Source: Brucella gallinifaecis
Lineage (GTDB): Bacteria; Pseudomonadota; Alphaproteobacteria; Rhizobiales; Rhizobiaceae
Length of the DNA stretch: 64,000 nucleotides
NCBI RefSeq assembly: GCF_006476605.1
Contig: NZ_ML636813.1
Span: forward strand, 1 to 64,000
Reading direction: 5' to 3'
The translations under genes and the position numbers were made by a program. The notes under the pieces were generated by a model. It did not search any database. It worked only from the letters and a program-made list of their open reading frames with translations, and was not told where the DNA came from. Positions 7,791-16,289 of this stretch are shown one piece after another (position 1 is the first letter of the stretch; each line of letters opens with the position of its first letter).

Positions 7791-8975
7791 ATGCTCGCAC
7801 AAGACAATCTTTACGCTCGAATTGCTGATTTCGAACCAATGGAAGCGGAACTCAAGGCGATACGGCAGCATTTGCACGCGCATCCGGAACTTTCCTTTGA
7901 AGAAGCTGAAACAGCCCGTTATGTCGCTGAAAAACTTGAAAGCTGGGGCTACACCGTTACCCGTAATGTTGGTGGTCATGGCGTCGTTGCAACGCTGAAA
8001 AATGGCACTGGTACAAAAAGCATCGGTATCCGTGCCGACATGGACGCCTTGCCTATTTTGGAGGAAACGGGCGCACCATATGCCAGCACAGTATCAGGGA
8101 AAATGCATGCATGTGGACATGACGGCCACACGACAATGCTACTGGGGGCGGCCCAATATCTTGCGCGTACCAGAAATTTCGACGGCACCCTGACACTGAT
8201 TTTCCAGCCTGCAGAAGAAGCAGGACAAAACAGCGGTGCCCAGCGGATGATTGCCGACGGGCTGTTCGAGCGTTTCCCAATCGATGCAATCTTCGGCCTG
8301 CACAATCATCCGGGCATGCCTGCGGGTGCACTCCTGACCCGATCAGGCCCGATCATGGCAGCAGGCGACACTGTAGAAATCACTGTCATTGGCAAGGGAG
8401 GACATGCATCGCGCCCTCATCTGACCATTGATCCGGTTCTCGTTGCCTGCAATCTCGTCGTCACATTGCAATCCGTTGTCTCGCGCAATATCGATCCTAC
8501 GCAAACAGCAGTTGTTACCGTCAGCACGATTCATGCCGGTGAAGCTTCGAATGTCATTCCAAATACAGCGAAAATCGCAATGAGTGTTCGCTCTTTTAAC
8601 CCGGCTATTCGTGCTTTTCTTGAACAACGTATCCGTAAACTTGCGACAAGCGTTGCAGAAGGCCATGGCGCATCTGTCGAGATTGATTATGAACATGGCT
8701 ATCCGGTTGTGGTGAATTCGGAAAAAGAAACTGCTTTTGCCCATCAGGTCGCAGAAGAGCTGATAGGCAGCGAAAATGTTTCGACTTGTCCTTTGCTTCC
8801 TGGCAGCGAGGATTTTGCCTATTTTCTGGAACACCGGCCCGGAAGCTTCTTGCGGCTTGGTAACGGGATAGATTCCAGCATCCTCCACAGTTCAAAATAT
8901 GATTTTAATGACAACAGCCTGACAACCGGAGCTGCAATGTGGGCGCGTCTGGCGGAACGCTATCTTGGCGCATAG
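7791..8975 (+). CDS. M20-family amidohydrolase (HipO/N-acyl-amino-acid hydrolase type)
   Basis: A 394-residue metallopeptidase-fold amidohydrolase. Metal-ligand motifs are GIRADMDALPI, HACGHDGHT and GLHNHP, and the lid domain has a conserved GGHASRPH. Relatives remove acyl, carbamoyl or indole groups from amino-acid conjugates in the cytoplasm. It is preceded by the amino-acid ABC operon and shares its orientation, so the likely pathway is import of an N-acylated or otherwise conjugated amino acid followed by hydrolysis. No strong ribosome-binding site precedes the ATG at 7791. A terminator and a repeat intervene, so it may have its own promoter. Confidence 0.88.
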   Translation: MLAQDNLYARIADFEPMEAELKAIRQHLHAHPELSFEEAETARYVAEKLESWGYTVTRNVGGHGVVATLKNGTGTKSIGIRADMDALPILEETGAPYASTVSGKMHACGHDGHTTMLLGAAQYLARTRNFDGTLTLIFQPAEEAGQNSGAQRMIADGLFERFPIDAIFGLHNHPGMPAGALLTRSGPIMAAGDTVEITVIGKGGHASRPHLTIDPVLVACNLVVTLQSVVSRNIDPTQTAVVTVSTIHAGEASNVIPNTAKIAMSVRSFNPAIRAFLEQRIRKLATSVAEGHGASVEIDYEHGYPVVVNSEKETAFAHQVAEELIGSENVSTCPLLPGSEDFAYFLEHRPGSFLRLGNGIDSSILHSSKYDFNDNSLTTGAAMWARLAERYLGA

Positions 8976-9026
8976 ACGCATAAGGACTGGACATATATCC
9001 AAAAGTAAAATCAGGGTGATTATTTA

Positions 9027-9304
9027 GGGTCAGGACCCATTAATTTAACGGGAATGGTGTGAGGCCATCCGCTCGGATTTGATAAGAAAAGACGAAGAAA
9101 ATGTGGTTCATTTTCAAGACTTTTCGACGAAGTAGGCCGGGCGGATGAACCACATCCTTCGGACATCGAAATGACGTGACGATCTGCTGCGTCGAGCCGC
9201 TCAACCGGGGGAACTACCCCGGTCCTCACGTCTCTCTCTTTGAATGTTCGGGCAAATCTGGTCATTTCAGATGCCATTCTCATCAAATTAATGGGTCCTG
9301 ACCC
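9027..9304. mobile_element. 278-bp MITE-like element with 31-bp terminal inverted repeats
   Basis: The ends GGGTCAGGACCCATTAATTT and its reverse complement match perfectly over 20 bases, and over 31 bases with three mismatches. The dinucleotide TA flanks both ends (9025-9026 and 9305-9306), consistent with a TA target duplication. There is no transposase frame, only internal inverted repeats (TGTGGTTCAT/ATGAACCACA and a CCGGGG/CCCCGG hairpin). This pattern fits a non-autonomous element mobilised by an IS630/Tc1-type or IS5-type transposase encoded elsewhere. Confidence 0.75.
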
Positions 9305-9388
9305 TAGCACCGGCATTTGCTGGAAATAGCACCTCAAATGACCAGTCCTTTATGCAATCGATTTGCTTATTTTCTGTTTGTGTTCCAT

Positions 9389-9451
9389 GTCCTCTGGAAA
9401 GATATCGCTTTAGTTTCTATCATATCAGTTCGATCATCTTATCCAGAGGAC
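9389..9451 (+). promoter_or_regulatory. Leader inverted repeat covering the ribosome-binding site of the CorC-like gene
   Basis: GTCCTCTGGA (9389-9398) is the exact reverse complement of TCCAGAGGAC (9442-9451), which contains the Shine-Dalgarno AGAGGA (9445-9450) of the TTG-start gene at 9456. If paired in the mRNA, the ten-pair stem would block initiation. Confidence 0.45.
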
Positions 9452-9455
9452 AATT

Positions 9456-10751
9456 TTGTTATTTGAAATAGTTACGGTGGTTCTGCTGACGATTCTTAAT
9501 GGCGTTCTTGCAATGTCGGAACTCGCAGTTGTTTCCTCGCGTCCTGCTCGTTTGCGCGTTCTGGCTGATAAAGGCAGCCGGGGCGCACTCATAGCAATCG
9601 AGCTTGCTGAAAACCCGGGCCGGTTTCTCTCCACTGTGCAAATCGGTATCACCCTGGTCGGCATCCTTTCCGGCGCTTTCTCCGGTGCAACACTGGGTGC
9701 ACGTCTGACCGGGTGGCTTCTTGGTCAGGGCATATCCCCTTCCATCGCCGATGCGCTCGGTGTTGGCTCTGTCGTGGTTCTGATCACCTATCTCTCGCTG
9801 ATTGTCGGTGAACTCGTACCCAAACAGATTGCATTGCGTGCACCGGAAATCGTAGCAAGCCGCGTTGCGCCAACAATGAAACTGCTTTCAAAATTGGCAG
9901 CCCCCCTTGTCTGGTTGCTCGATACTTCTGGCCGTCTGGTATTGAAAATGCTCGGTCAGTCAGGAAAATCAGGTGACGGAGTAACGGATGAAGAAATCAA
10001 ATCGGTCCTTGCAGAAGCCCACAGCGCAGGCGTGATCGAAACGGAAGAATCACGCATGATTGCTGGCGTGATGCGGCTGGCCGACCGCAATGCACGCGGA
10101 TTGATGACCCCGCGCATGGATGTGGAAATGATTCATATCAATGATAGTTTCGACGAAATCCGTGAGCAATTACAATCCAGTAGCCGATCCCGCCTTCCAG
10201 TGCGCGGAGAGGATTCAGATGAAATTATCGGGGTTTTGCAAATACGCGATTTTTTCAATCAATTGTCTTTGAAAAATGAAGTAAATATCCGTGACATAAT
10301 TAAAGAGGTCCCGGTCGTATCCGACTTCTCCGATGCGCTTGACGTTGTTGAGGCCATTCGCGGAACACCAATCCATATGGTTCTTGTCTATGATGAATAC
10401 GGCCATTTCGAAGGCGTCATCACAGCTGGCGATGTAATGGAAGCCATTATAGGCGCCATGCAGGAAGACCATTTCGAGGAAAAACCTATCGTGCGCCGCG
10501 CTGACGGCTCCTATCTTGTATCCGGCTGGATGCCAATCGACGAGTTTTCGGAGTTTCTGCACTTTGAAGTCGATGATGACCCTGAATACAATACTGTTGC
10601 AGGTCTTGCGCTGGAAGAATTCAAACATTTGCCGGAAGTCGGTGAAACTTTCACCAGGAACGGCTGGATTTTTGAAGTTGTTGATCTTGATGGACGCCGT
10701 ATCGACAAACTTCTGGTTTCAGCCGAAAATCCGGTTGTGGAAGTAAAATAA
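9456..10751 (+). CDS. HlyC/CorC-type CNNM-CBS membrane protein
   Basis: A 431-residue protein with the DUF21/CNNM membrane domain (about 1-180, four hydrophobic stretches), a CBS pair (about 205-330, with RGLMTPRMDVEMI and VLVYDEYGHFEGVIT) and a C-terminal CorC_HlyC domain (about 345-425). Family members export or sense magnesium and cobalt, and the hemolysin name is historical. The TTG start at 9456 is supported by AGAGGA five bases upstream and by homology beginning at once. The leader inverted repeat suggests translational control. Confidence 0.88.
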   Translation: MLFEIVTVVLLTILNGVLAMSELAVVSSRPARLRVLADKGSRGALIAIELAENPGRFLSTVQIGITLVGILSGAFSGATLGARLTGWLLGQGISPSIADALGVGSVVVLITYLSLIVGELVPKQIALRAPEIVASRVAPTMKLLSKLAAPLVWLLDTSGRLVLKMLGQSGKSGDGVTDEEIKSVLAEAHSAGVIETEESRMIAGVMRLADRNARGLMTPRMDVEMIHINDSFDEIREQLQSSSRSRLPVRGEDSDEIIGVLQIRDFFNQLSLKNEVNIRDIIKEVPVVSDFSDALDVVEAIRGTPIHMVLVYDEYGHFEGVITAGDVMEAIIGAMQEDHFEEKPIVRRADGSYLVSGWMPIDEFSEFLHFEVDDDPEYNTVAGLALEEFKHLPEVGETFTRNGWIFEVVDLDGRRIDKLLVSAENPVVEVK

Positions 10752-10780
10752 TATCTTTTTTTCAGATGCTTAAAACCATA

Positions 10781-10808
10781 TACGGCCTCTTTTTCAGAGG
10801 CCGTAATC
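10781..10808. terminator. Hairpin terminator after the CorC-like gene
   Basis: ACGGCCTCT (10783-10791) pairs with AGAGGCCGT over a short T-rich loop. The T-tract downstream is weak. Confidence 0.5.
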
Positions 10809-10827
10809 ACTCCATTTCCATCAGTCC

Positions 10828-10844
10828 TTAACGAATTATTTACC
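10828..10844 (+). promoter_or_regulatory. Candidate CtrA box upstream of the PodJ-like gene
   Basis: TTAA-N7-TTTACC differs by one base from the alphaproteobacterial CtrA consensus TTAA-N7-TTAACC. It lies about 100 bases before the ATG at 10940. Binding is untested. Confidence 0.35.
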
Positions 10845-10939
10845 ACGTTTGTAGGAAAGTGATTTCAGCAAATCATTGCGTCGATCCGTTCGTGAATTCG
10901 ACTTTCGGCTGTTTCTGTTTTTGGAAAAGTGAATTTCAC

Positions 10940-13783
10940 ATGGCAAATAATCATCAGGAATCCGGTTCTCGTTCTATTATCGAAGAACTAAACGCCCTGC
11001 GTGAGCGTCATGTCTCGCCAAAATCAAACGCAATGAATGAATTGCACAATACACTGACCGAGCTGGAAAAACGTCTGAGTCAGATGGGAAAATTCACGTC
11101 TGAGCCGGACCATTATGAAGCGGTGAAACCCGACCTTTACGCCTGCCCGGAACCAGACCGGGCACACCGTTTTGCCAAGCCCGCAACACAGCCGGCCGAG
11201 ACAGACAGCCTTCGCCAGATCAATTCACGTCTGGACGAAATCAGCCATGCAACTATTGCCGCAACGCGCTACCAGAACACAGATCATGAAGATGTTTTGA
11301 GACTGGAACGTATTGAGCGCCGGTTAACTGAGCTGACACAGCAGCTGGACAATTCTGTCGCCGAGCAGAATGCGGATATGCTTTTTCGCCGTCTTGGCGA
11401 ACTCTCACAGCGTATTGATTCACTCAATGAAAATGCGCATCTGCCGGAACAGGCAATCGACCAACTGGCGCAGCAGATCAATCTTCTTGCGCATCAGCTT
11501 GCTAAGGTTATGGAAAATCTTAGCAATGCTGATTATCAAAGTGTTGATGCACGCCTTGAAGCAATTGCTCAGAAACTTGCAGCAGCGGAAAACTCTGCAC
11601 AGGAGCCTCATCCCGCCCTGCTCGAAAAAATGGACAACCGCTTTAAGGACTTGACCGCGCGTCTGGACGCCCAATATGCAAGCCATTATGCGCAAGGCGG
11701 CATGCTTCATACACTTGAAGGCCGTCTTGATGACATTTCGCAGCAAATTTCGCTCAATCTTTTACAGACACCACAATCAGCAGAAATAGCGCTTGCTGAA
11801 AATGAGGCTATTCGTAACCTTGAAGGCCAGATTGCAAATCTCGCTCATCAGCTGGGCAAGCCATCGTCTGAATTTGCAGAAATAAAGCCTCGCCTTGATG
11901 CAATAGAACGCTCCATATCAGATAATCGTGAAACGCTACTGGATGCAGCACGCAAAGCGGCAGAAACTGCTGTGGCCCATGTCCTCGAACATGGATCAAA
12001 GCACGACACCACAATTGCATTGCAACTTGCCAACGATATGAAATCGCTGGAAGCCATCGCTCGCAATGCTGAAGAGCGGAATGGCAAGACATTTGATACC
12101 GTGCACAGCACATTGGTCAAGATCGTTGATCGGCTGGCCAATCTTGAACAGCATATTGATGCCCTGCCGCGTGCCGCGCAAGAAACATTCAAAGCAAAAC
12201 CTGTTGCTAATCCATATTCAACAGCACCACACGCAGCCACATTCCCCGCATCTTCAATTGCAGATAAGGCGACAACACAGCATAACAGGATGCCAGCTTC
12301 GGATGAAAAGCTGGGTAAACTGACACCAAAAAACCGTAAGGAACCAGAACTCAACACCTCTGTGGATTCAGCACAGCCAGACAGTGACACTGTTCTTGAT
12401 CTCAACACGATCATGAAACGGGTCCGTGAAGAACGCAAGCTGACCGACAGCGTGAAACACGACACTCATGCAAAAGCCGATCTGATCAGTGTTGCACGAC
12501 GGGCCGCGCAGCAAGCTTCCGAAGAAGCTGCCAGGATTGATCAGGCGTCTGAAAAAGAAACAGAGAAAAAGAAAAGCTCCATCACGGATATTTTCAACCG
12601 TCAGCGTAAGCCTATCCTTATGGCCATTGGCGCAGTCGTGCTGGCAATTGCAGGCTTGCAGGTTGGAACGGCTTTCATAAAGCAGAATGAACGCTCAGAT
12701 ATCATCACGCAAACCCTCACACCCGAGATTGATAAGAACACAACAGCTTCTGTCACCCCTGCTCAAACAAGCCTCACTGCCCCTGTCGAGCAGCCGGTAC
12801 CAGAGGCCGTTTTGCCTCAGACCACGATTGTCAAACATGAACAGGAAAGCAATCTGGCTATTCCAGAACAGCAGCAACTGAACCTTTCGGATACGCCATC
12901 CGTTCATGAGCCGGATACTTCTGTTCTTGATGTTCCGGCTGATGTGGGAACTTCAGCTCTGCGTGAAGCGGCAGCCAATGGCGATGCGCATGCGCTGTTT
13001 GAAATCGGCAATCTCTATATGGAAGGCCGTGGCGTTAAAGAAGATCTGGCAGAAGCAGCAAAATGGTATGCAAAATCAGCCGCACGCGGTTTTGCTCCGG
13101 CGCTTTATCGGCTTGGAAACTTCAATGAAAAGGGGCTTGGTATGCCCCGGAATATCAGCAAGGCTATCGACTGGTATCAACAATCCGCACAAAAGGGCAA
13201 TGCCAGCGCCATGCACAATCTCGCTGTGTTATTTGCTTCCGGTGCCAATGGCTCAGCAGACAATGCGTCCGCTGTTCGCTGGTTTACTGAAGCGGCAGAA
13301 CTTGGCGTCAAGGATAGTCAATATAATCTTGGTATTCTTGCCGCTCAGGGACTGGGAATGCCGGTCAATCTTGAAGAAAGCTATAAATGGTTTGCACTTG
13401 CAGCCCAGGCTGGCGACAAGGATGCCGCTGAAAAACGCGATCAGATTGGTGCAGCCATGAAACCTCACCAACTCGAACGCGCAAAGAACATAGTTGAACT
13501 CTGGAAAGCCAAGCCACTCAATCAGGAAGCCAATTCGCTCGAAATTCCTGAAAACTGGTCGGATTCCAAACCGGTTGCCCATGCACCGATTGATATGAAA
13601 AAGGCAGTTCGCAATATCCAGCTCATTCTACAAAAGAATGGCTATGATGTCGGAACAGCCGACGGCATCATGGGTAACAAAACCCGCAATGCCATTTCGG
13701 AAATTCAAAAGGCCAATGGACAGGAGCCAACCGGTGAGGTCAACCAGCAGCTTGTCCAGCTTCTACTTGAAAAAAATAAATAA
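10940..13783 (+). CDS. podJ: PodJ-like polarity protein (coiled coil, one TM, Sel1 repeats, PG-binding domain)
   Basis: A 947-residue protein with the architecture of the Caulobacter polar localization factor PodJ: a long cytoplasmic coiled coil (about 1-540, rich in heptad L/I/A and repeats of the type LEGRLDDISQQI), one membrane helix near 559-582, four Sel1/TPR-like repeats (about 671-831) and a C-terminal PG_binding_1 domain (about 889-946, DVGTADGIMGNKTRNAI). The ATG at 10940 is preferred; a GTG at 10859 would add 27 unlikely residues. PodJ recruits polar signalling and division proteins. Placement beside parBA supports a cell-pole role. The symbol rests on architecture, not alignment. 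Confidence 0.72.
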   Translation: MANNHQESGSRSIIEELNALRERHVSPKSNAMNELHNTLTELEKRLSQMGKFTSEPDHYEAVKPDLYACPEPDRAHRFAKPATQPAETDSLRQINSRLDEISHATIAATRYQNTDHEDVLRLERIERRLTELTQQLDNSVAEQNADMLFRRLGELSQRIDSLNENAHLPEQAIDQLAQQINLLAHQLAKVMENLSNADYQSVDARLEAIAQKLAAAENSAQEPHPALLEKMDNRFKDLTARLDAQYASHYAQGGMLHTLEGRLDDISQQISLNLLQTPQSAEIALAENEAIRNLEGQIANLAHQLGKPSSEFAEIKPRLDAIERSISDNRETLLDAARKAAETAVAHVLEHGSKHDTTIALQLANDMKSLEAIARNAEERNGKTFDTVHSTLVKIVDRLANLEQHIDALPRAAQETFKAKPVANPYSTAPHAATFPASSIADKATTQHNRMPASDEKLGKLTPKNRKEPELNTSVDSAQPDSDTVLDLNTIMKRVREERKLTDSVKHDTHAKADLISVARRAAQQASEEAARIDQASEKETEKKKSSITDIFNRQRKPILMAIGAVVLAIAGLQVGTAFIKQNERSDIITQTLTPEIDKNTTASVTPAQTSLTAPVEQPVPEAVLPQTTIVKHEQESNLAIPEQQQLNLSDTPSVHEPDTSVLDVPADVGTSALREAAANGDAHALFEIGNLYMEGRGVKEDLAEAAKWYAKSAARGFAPALYRLGNFNEKGLGMPRNISKAIDWYQQSAQKGNASAMHNLAVLFASGANGSADNASAVRWFTEAAELGVKDSQYNLGILAAQGLGMPVNLEESYKWFALAAQAGDKDAAEKRDQIGAAMKPHQLERAKNIVELWKAKPLNQEANSLEIPENWSDSKPVAHAPIDMKKAVRNIQLILQKNGYDVGTADGIMGNKTRNAISEIQKANGQEPTGEVNQQLVQLLLEKNK

Positions 13784-13809
13784 TTATTCAATCAGCAACG
13801 AGGCAATCA

Positions 13810-13849
13810 ATATCAGGGCCATAATAATTCACAATACTGGCCCTGATAT
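13810..13849. terminator. Bidirectional hairpin between the PodJ-like gene and parB
   Basis: ATATCAGGGCCA (13810-13821) pairs perfectly with TGGCCCTGATAT (13838-13849) over a 16-base loop, between two convergent genes. Confidence 0.6.
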
Positions 13850-13866
13850 CAAAATAAGACAAAGCT

Positions 13867-14742
13867 TTAACTCTGCAAGCGACGGCAAATTTCATCCAGC
13901 TGTTCAAGTGAACTATAACGGACTTTCACTTCTCCGCCACGTTCACGGTGATTGATCTCAACTTTCATACCAGTGACATCAGACAGCAACTTTTCAAGGG
14001 CTTTGGTGTCAGCATCTTTTTCAGCCGGTGCAGTTTTGTTCGGCTTGGATTCTACGCCATTGCGTGCTTGCGACAAGGCTTCAACCTGCCGCACAGACAG
14101 ACCTTCCTTGACAATGCGTTCCGCTAATGCGGTCGGATCATCCATAGTAATCAGACTGCGGGCATGACCGGCAGACAAAGCACCATCCGAGATAAAATCC
14201 TGCACACGTTGCGGCAATTTGAGAAGACGCAGCGTATTGGCGACATGGCTGCGGCTCTTGCCAATAACTTGGGCAAGATCATTCTGTGTATAATCATGAT
14301 TATCAATAAGCTGTTGATATCCCATCGCTTCTTCGACTGCGTTGAGATCCGCACGCTGTACGTTTTCAACAATTGCAATTTCAAGCGCTACACGATCATC
14401 CACATCGCGGATGATGACCGGAATTGTATCAACCCCTGCACGTTGTGATGCACGCCAGCGACGCTCACCGGCAATCAGTTCATAACGATCCACCTCTCCC
14501 GGCGCTGGACGAACCACGATAGGCTGAACGACGCCATGCTCCTTGATCGACTGAGCCAGATCTTCCAGCTCCACCTCTGAAAACATCCGCCGCGGGTTAC
14601 GCGGATTTCGGGTTACGAATTCAATGGGAACATTCCGTTCGCTGGAAACAGGAATTTTACGCTCTTCCGCCGGGCGGTCGATTTCACCAATCAGTGCGGC
14701 CAAGCCGCGGCCAAGGCGCTTTTTTGAAGGATCATCGTTCAT
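13867..14742 (-). CDS. parB: Chromosome partitioning protein ParB
   Basis: A 291-residue ParB. It has the N-terminal KKRLGRGLAALIGE segment that stimulates ParA, the CTPase motif GERRWRAS, the helix-turn-helix TQNDLAQVIGKSRSHVANTLRLL that reads parS, and a C-terminal dimerisation domain. As a CTP-dependent clamp it loads at parS (sites at 16227, 18370, 18415, 23926 and 38473) and spreads on the origin region. It is the last gene of a leftward block rsmG-parA-parB, with a 68-base gap after parA. Confidence 0.97.
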   Translation of the reverse strand: MNDDPSKKRLGRGLAALIGEIDRPAEERKIPVSSERNVPIEFVTRNPRNPRRMFSEVELEDLAQSIKEHGVVQPIVVRPAPGEVDRYELIAGERRWRASQRAGVDTIPVIIRDVDDRVALEIAIVENVQRADLNAVEEAMGYQQLIDNHDYTQNDLAQVIGKSRSHVANTLRLLKLPQRVQDFISDGALSAGHARSLITMDDPTALAERIVKEGLSVRQVEALSQARNGVESKPNKTAPAEKDADTKALEKLLSDVTGMKVEINHRERGGEVKVRYSSLEQLDEICRRLQS

Positions 14743-14810
14743 CGTCGGCAGTTCCTGAAATTGTTACGGTGTCGAATCAATTGTAAGCATCATATCAATG
14801 ATACTGGCTA

Positions 14811-15635
14811 CTATGCAGCTTTAAGCTGCCGCTCACGCTGAATTACCTCGGAGGCAAGCTGCAAATAAGCCTGGCTGCCTGCGCATTTCAAATCATAGAG
14901 AATTGCTGGCTTACCATGAGATGGCGCTTCCGATACGCGTACATTACGCGGAATGACTGTACGATAGACTTTTTCACCCATAAATGCACGAACATCATCA
15001 ACAACCTGCGAGGCAAGATTGTTACGGCTATCGAACATTGTCAGTACAATACCCTGAATTGTCAGCTCGGAATTCAGGCTTGAGCGCACCTGATCAACGG
15101 TCTGCAAAAGCTGGCTAAGTCCTTCCAGTGCAAAAAATTCGCATTGTAAAGGCACCATAACGGAATCAGCCGCAGCCATTGCATTAAGTGTCAGCAAGTT
15201 GAGAGATGGCGGACAATCGACAAGAATATATGAAAATTTACTGGCGACAGCAGAATCAAAGCGTAATGCATCGCGCAGGCGACGAGTACGATCTGGTGCC
15301 TGAGCTATTTCCATCTCAATCCCAAGAAGATCAAGTGTCGATGGCACAATATAAAGATTTGGGACATCGCTTTGCATCGCAGCATCATTTGCAGAAGCAT
15401 TTTGCGTCAGCACATCATAAGACGACAATGGCCGATTAAGTCGATCAATACCAAGCCCTGTACTTGCATTTCCCTGCGGATCAAGATCAACAATCAGCAC
15501 CGTTTCACCAATCGCGGCCAGAGCTGTTGCAAGATTAATGGCAGTCGTGGTTTTGCCAACACCGCCCTTTTGATTTGCAATGGTTATGATCCGGGATCTC
15601 TTGTTCATTACCGTCGCCCTACTGGTTTCCGCCAT
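14811..15635 (-). CDS. parA: Chromosome partitioning ATPase ParA
   Basis: A 274-residue P-loop ATPase with the deviant Walker A KGGVGKTTTAINLATALAA, a Walker A' region with GNASTGLGI and Walker B VDCPPSLNLLTLNA. It moves ParB-parS complexes over the nucleoid. The ATG at 15635 is used; the ATG at 15608 (nine codons later) is an equally plausible start. It lies 12 bases after rsmG and 68 before parB, in the same direction. Confidence 0.97.
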   Translation of the reverse strand: MAETSRATVMNKRSRIITIANQKGGVGKTTTAINLATALAAIGETVLIVDLDPQGNASTGLGIDRLNRPLSSYDVLTQNASANDAAMQSDVPNLYIVPSTLDLLGIEMEIAQAPDRTRRLRDALRFDSAVASKFSYILVDCPPSLNLLTLNAMAAADSVMVPLQCEFFALEGLSQLLQTVDQVRSSLNSELTIQGIVLTMFDSRNNLASQVVDDVRAFMGEKVYRTVIPRNVRVSEAPSHGKPAILYDLKCAGSQAYLQLASEVIQRERQLKAA

Positions 15636-15647
15636 ATCAATACTGAT

Positions 15648-16289
15648 TTAATCAGAGATACGTTTTAGATTGCTAACCTCAAGTATCACCGAACTGGTAT
15701 CGATAGCACTTTCATGTTGTATCAGATCATAACTCCAACCGACACGGCTTTCATCGATTTCCCTCTGATAATCCCGACCTTTTTGAAAAAGCGCCTTTGA
15801 ACCATTGCTCAACCATGGTTCAGCAAGTTCAAAAAGAACACTCAGAGACGCAAGCGCACGGGCTGTAATTACGTCTGGCGCCTCTATTTTTTCCCACATA
15901 GCTTCAATTCTTGCGCCGTGAATACGGGCTGGCACGCCCAGATGCCCGGAAGCAGTGCGCAAAAATGCAGCCTTTTTGCCAGCGCTCTCAACAAGATCAA
16001 TAGAAGCACCCGGCTTATCTTTCAAAAAACAAGCCGTCACAATCCCGGGAAAACCACCGCCGGACCCAAGATCGAGCCAGCGTTTTGCATCAGGGGCCAA
16101 TGGATATATTTGTGCACTATCGAGAATATGGCGGTTCCACAAATCCGCAAGCGTAGAGGGAGATGCCAGATTGATCGCTTTTGACCACTTGCGAAACAAT
16201 TCCTCGAAAGCGATCAAACGCTCAGTTGTTTCACGTGAAACAACCGGAACAATCTTTTTCAAGTTCAAATATCGGCTATCCACAATCAT
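15648..16289 (-). CDS. rsmG: 16S rRNA (guanine527-N7)-methyltransferase RsmG
   Basis: A 213-residue SAM-dependent methyltransferase (GidB) that modifies G527 of 16S rRNA. The SAM-binding motif [14 protein letters not shown] is clear, with the N-terminal helical region [14 protein letters not shown]. The start ATG overlaps the mnmG stop (ATGA). Codons 14-19 ([10 protein letters not shown]) contain a perfect parS site, so this gene doubles as a centromere sequence. Confidence 0.96.
   Translation of the reverse strand: MIVDSRYLNLKKIVPVVSRETTERLIAFEELFRKWSKAINLASPSTLADLWNRHILDSAQIYPLAPDAKRWLDLGSGGGFPGIVTACFLKDKPGASIDLVESAGKKAAFLRTASGHLGVPARIHGARIEAMWEKIEAPDVITARALASLSVLFELAEPWLSNGSKALFQKGRDYQREIDESRVGWSYDLIQHESAIDTSSVILEVSNLKRISD
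16227..16242. other. parS site (perfect)
   Basis: TGTTTCACGTGAAACA is a perfect match to the widely conserved 16-base ParB site, within rsmG, about 9 kb left of the proposed origin. Confidence 0.93.

Noticed and set aside
9020-9337. Minus-strand open frame of 105 codons over the MITE-like element
   Set aside because: It covers the inverted-repeat ends and has no recognisable domain; the reading frame looks incidental to the repeat.
10859-10939. GTG start 27 codons upstream of the PodJ-like gene
   Set aside because: The extra residues are Cys/Phe-rich and unlike the start of such proteins; the ATG at 10940 is more likely.
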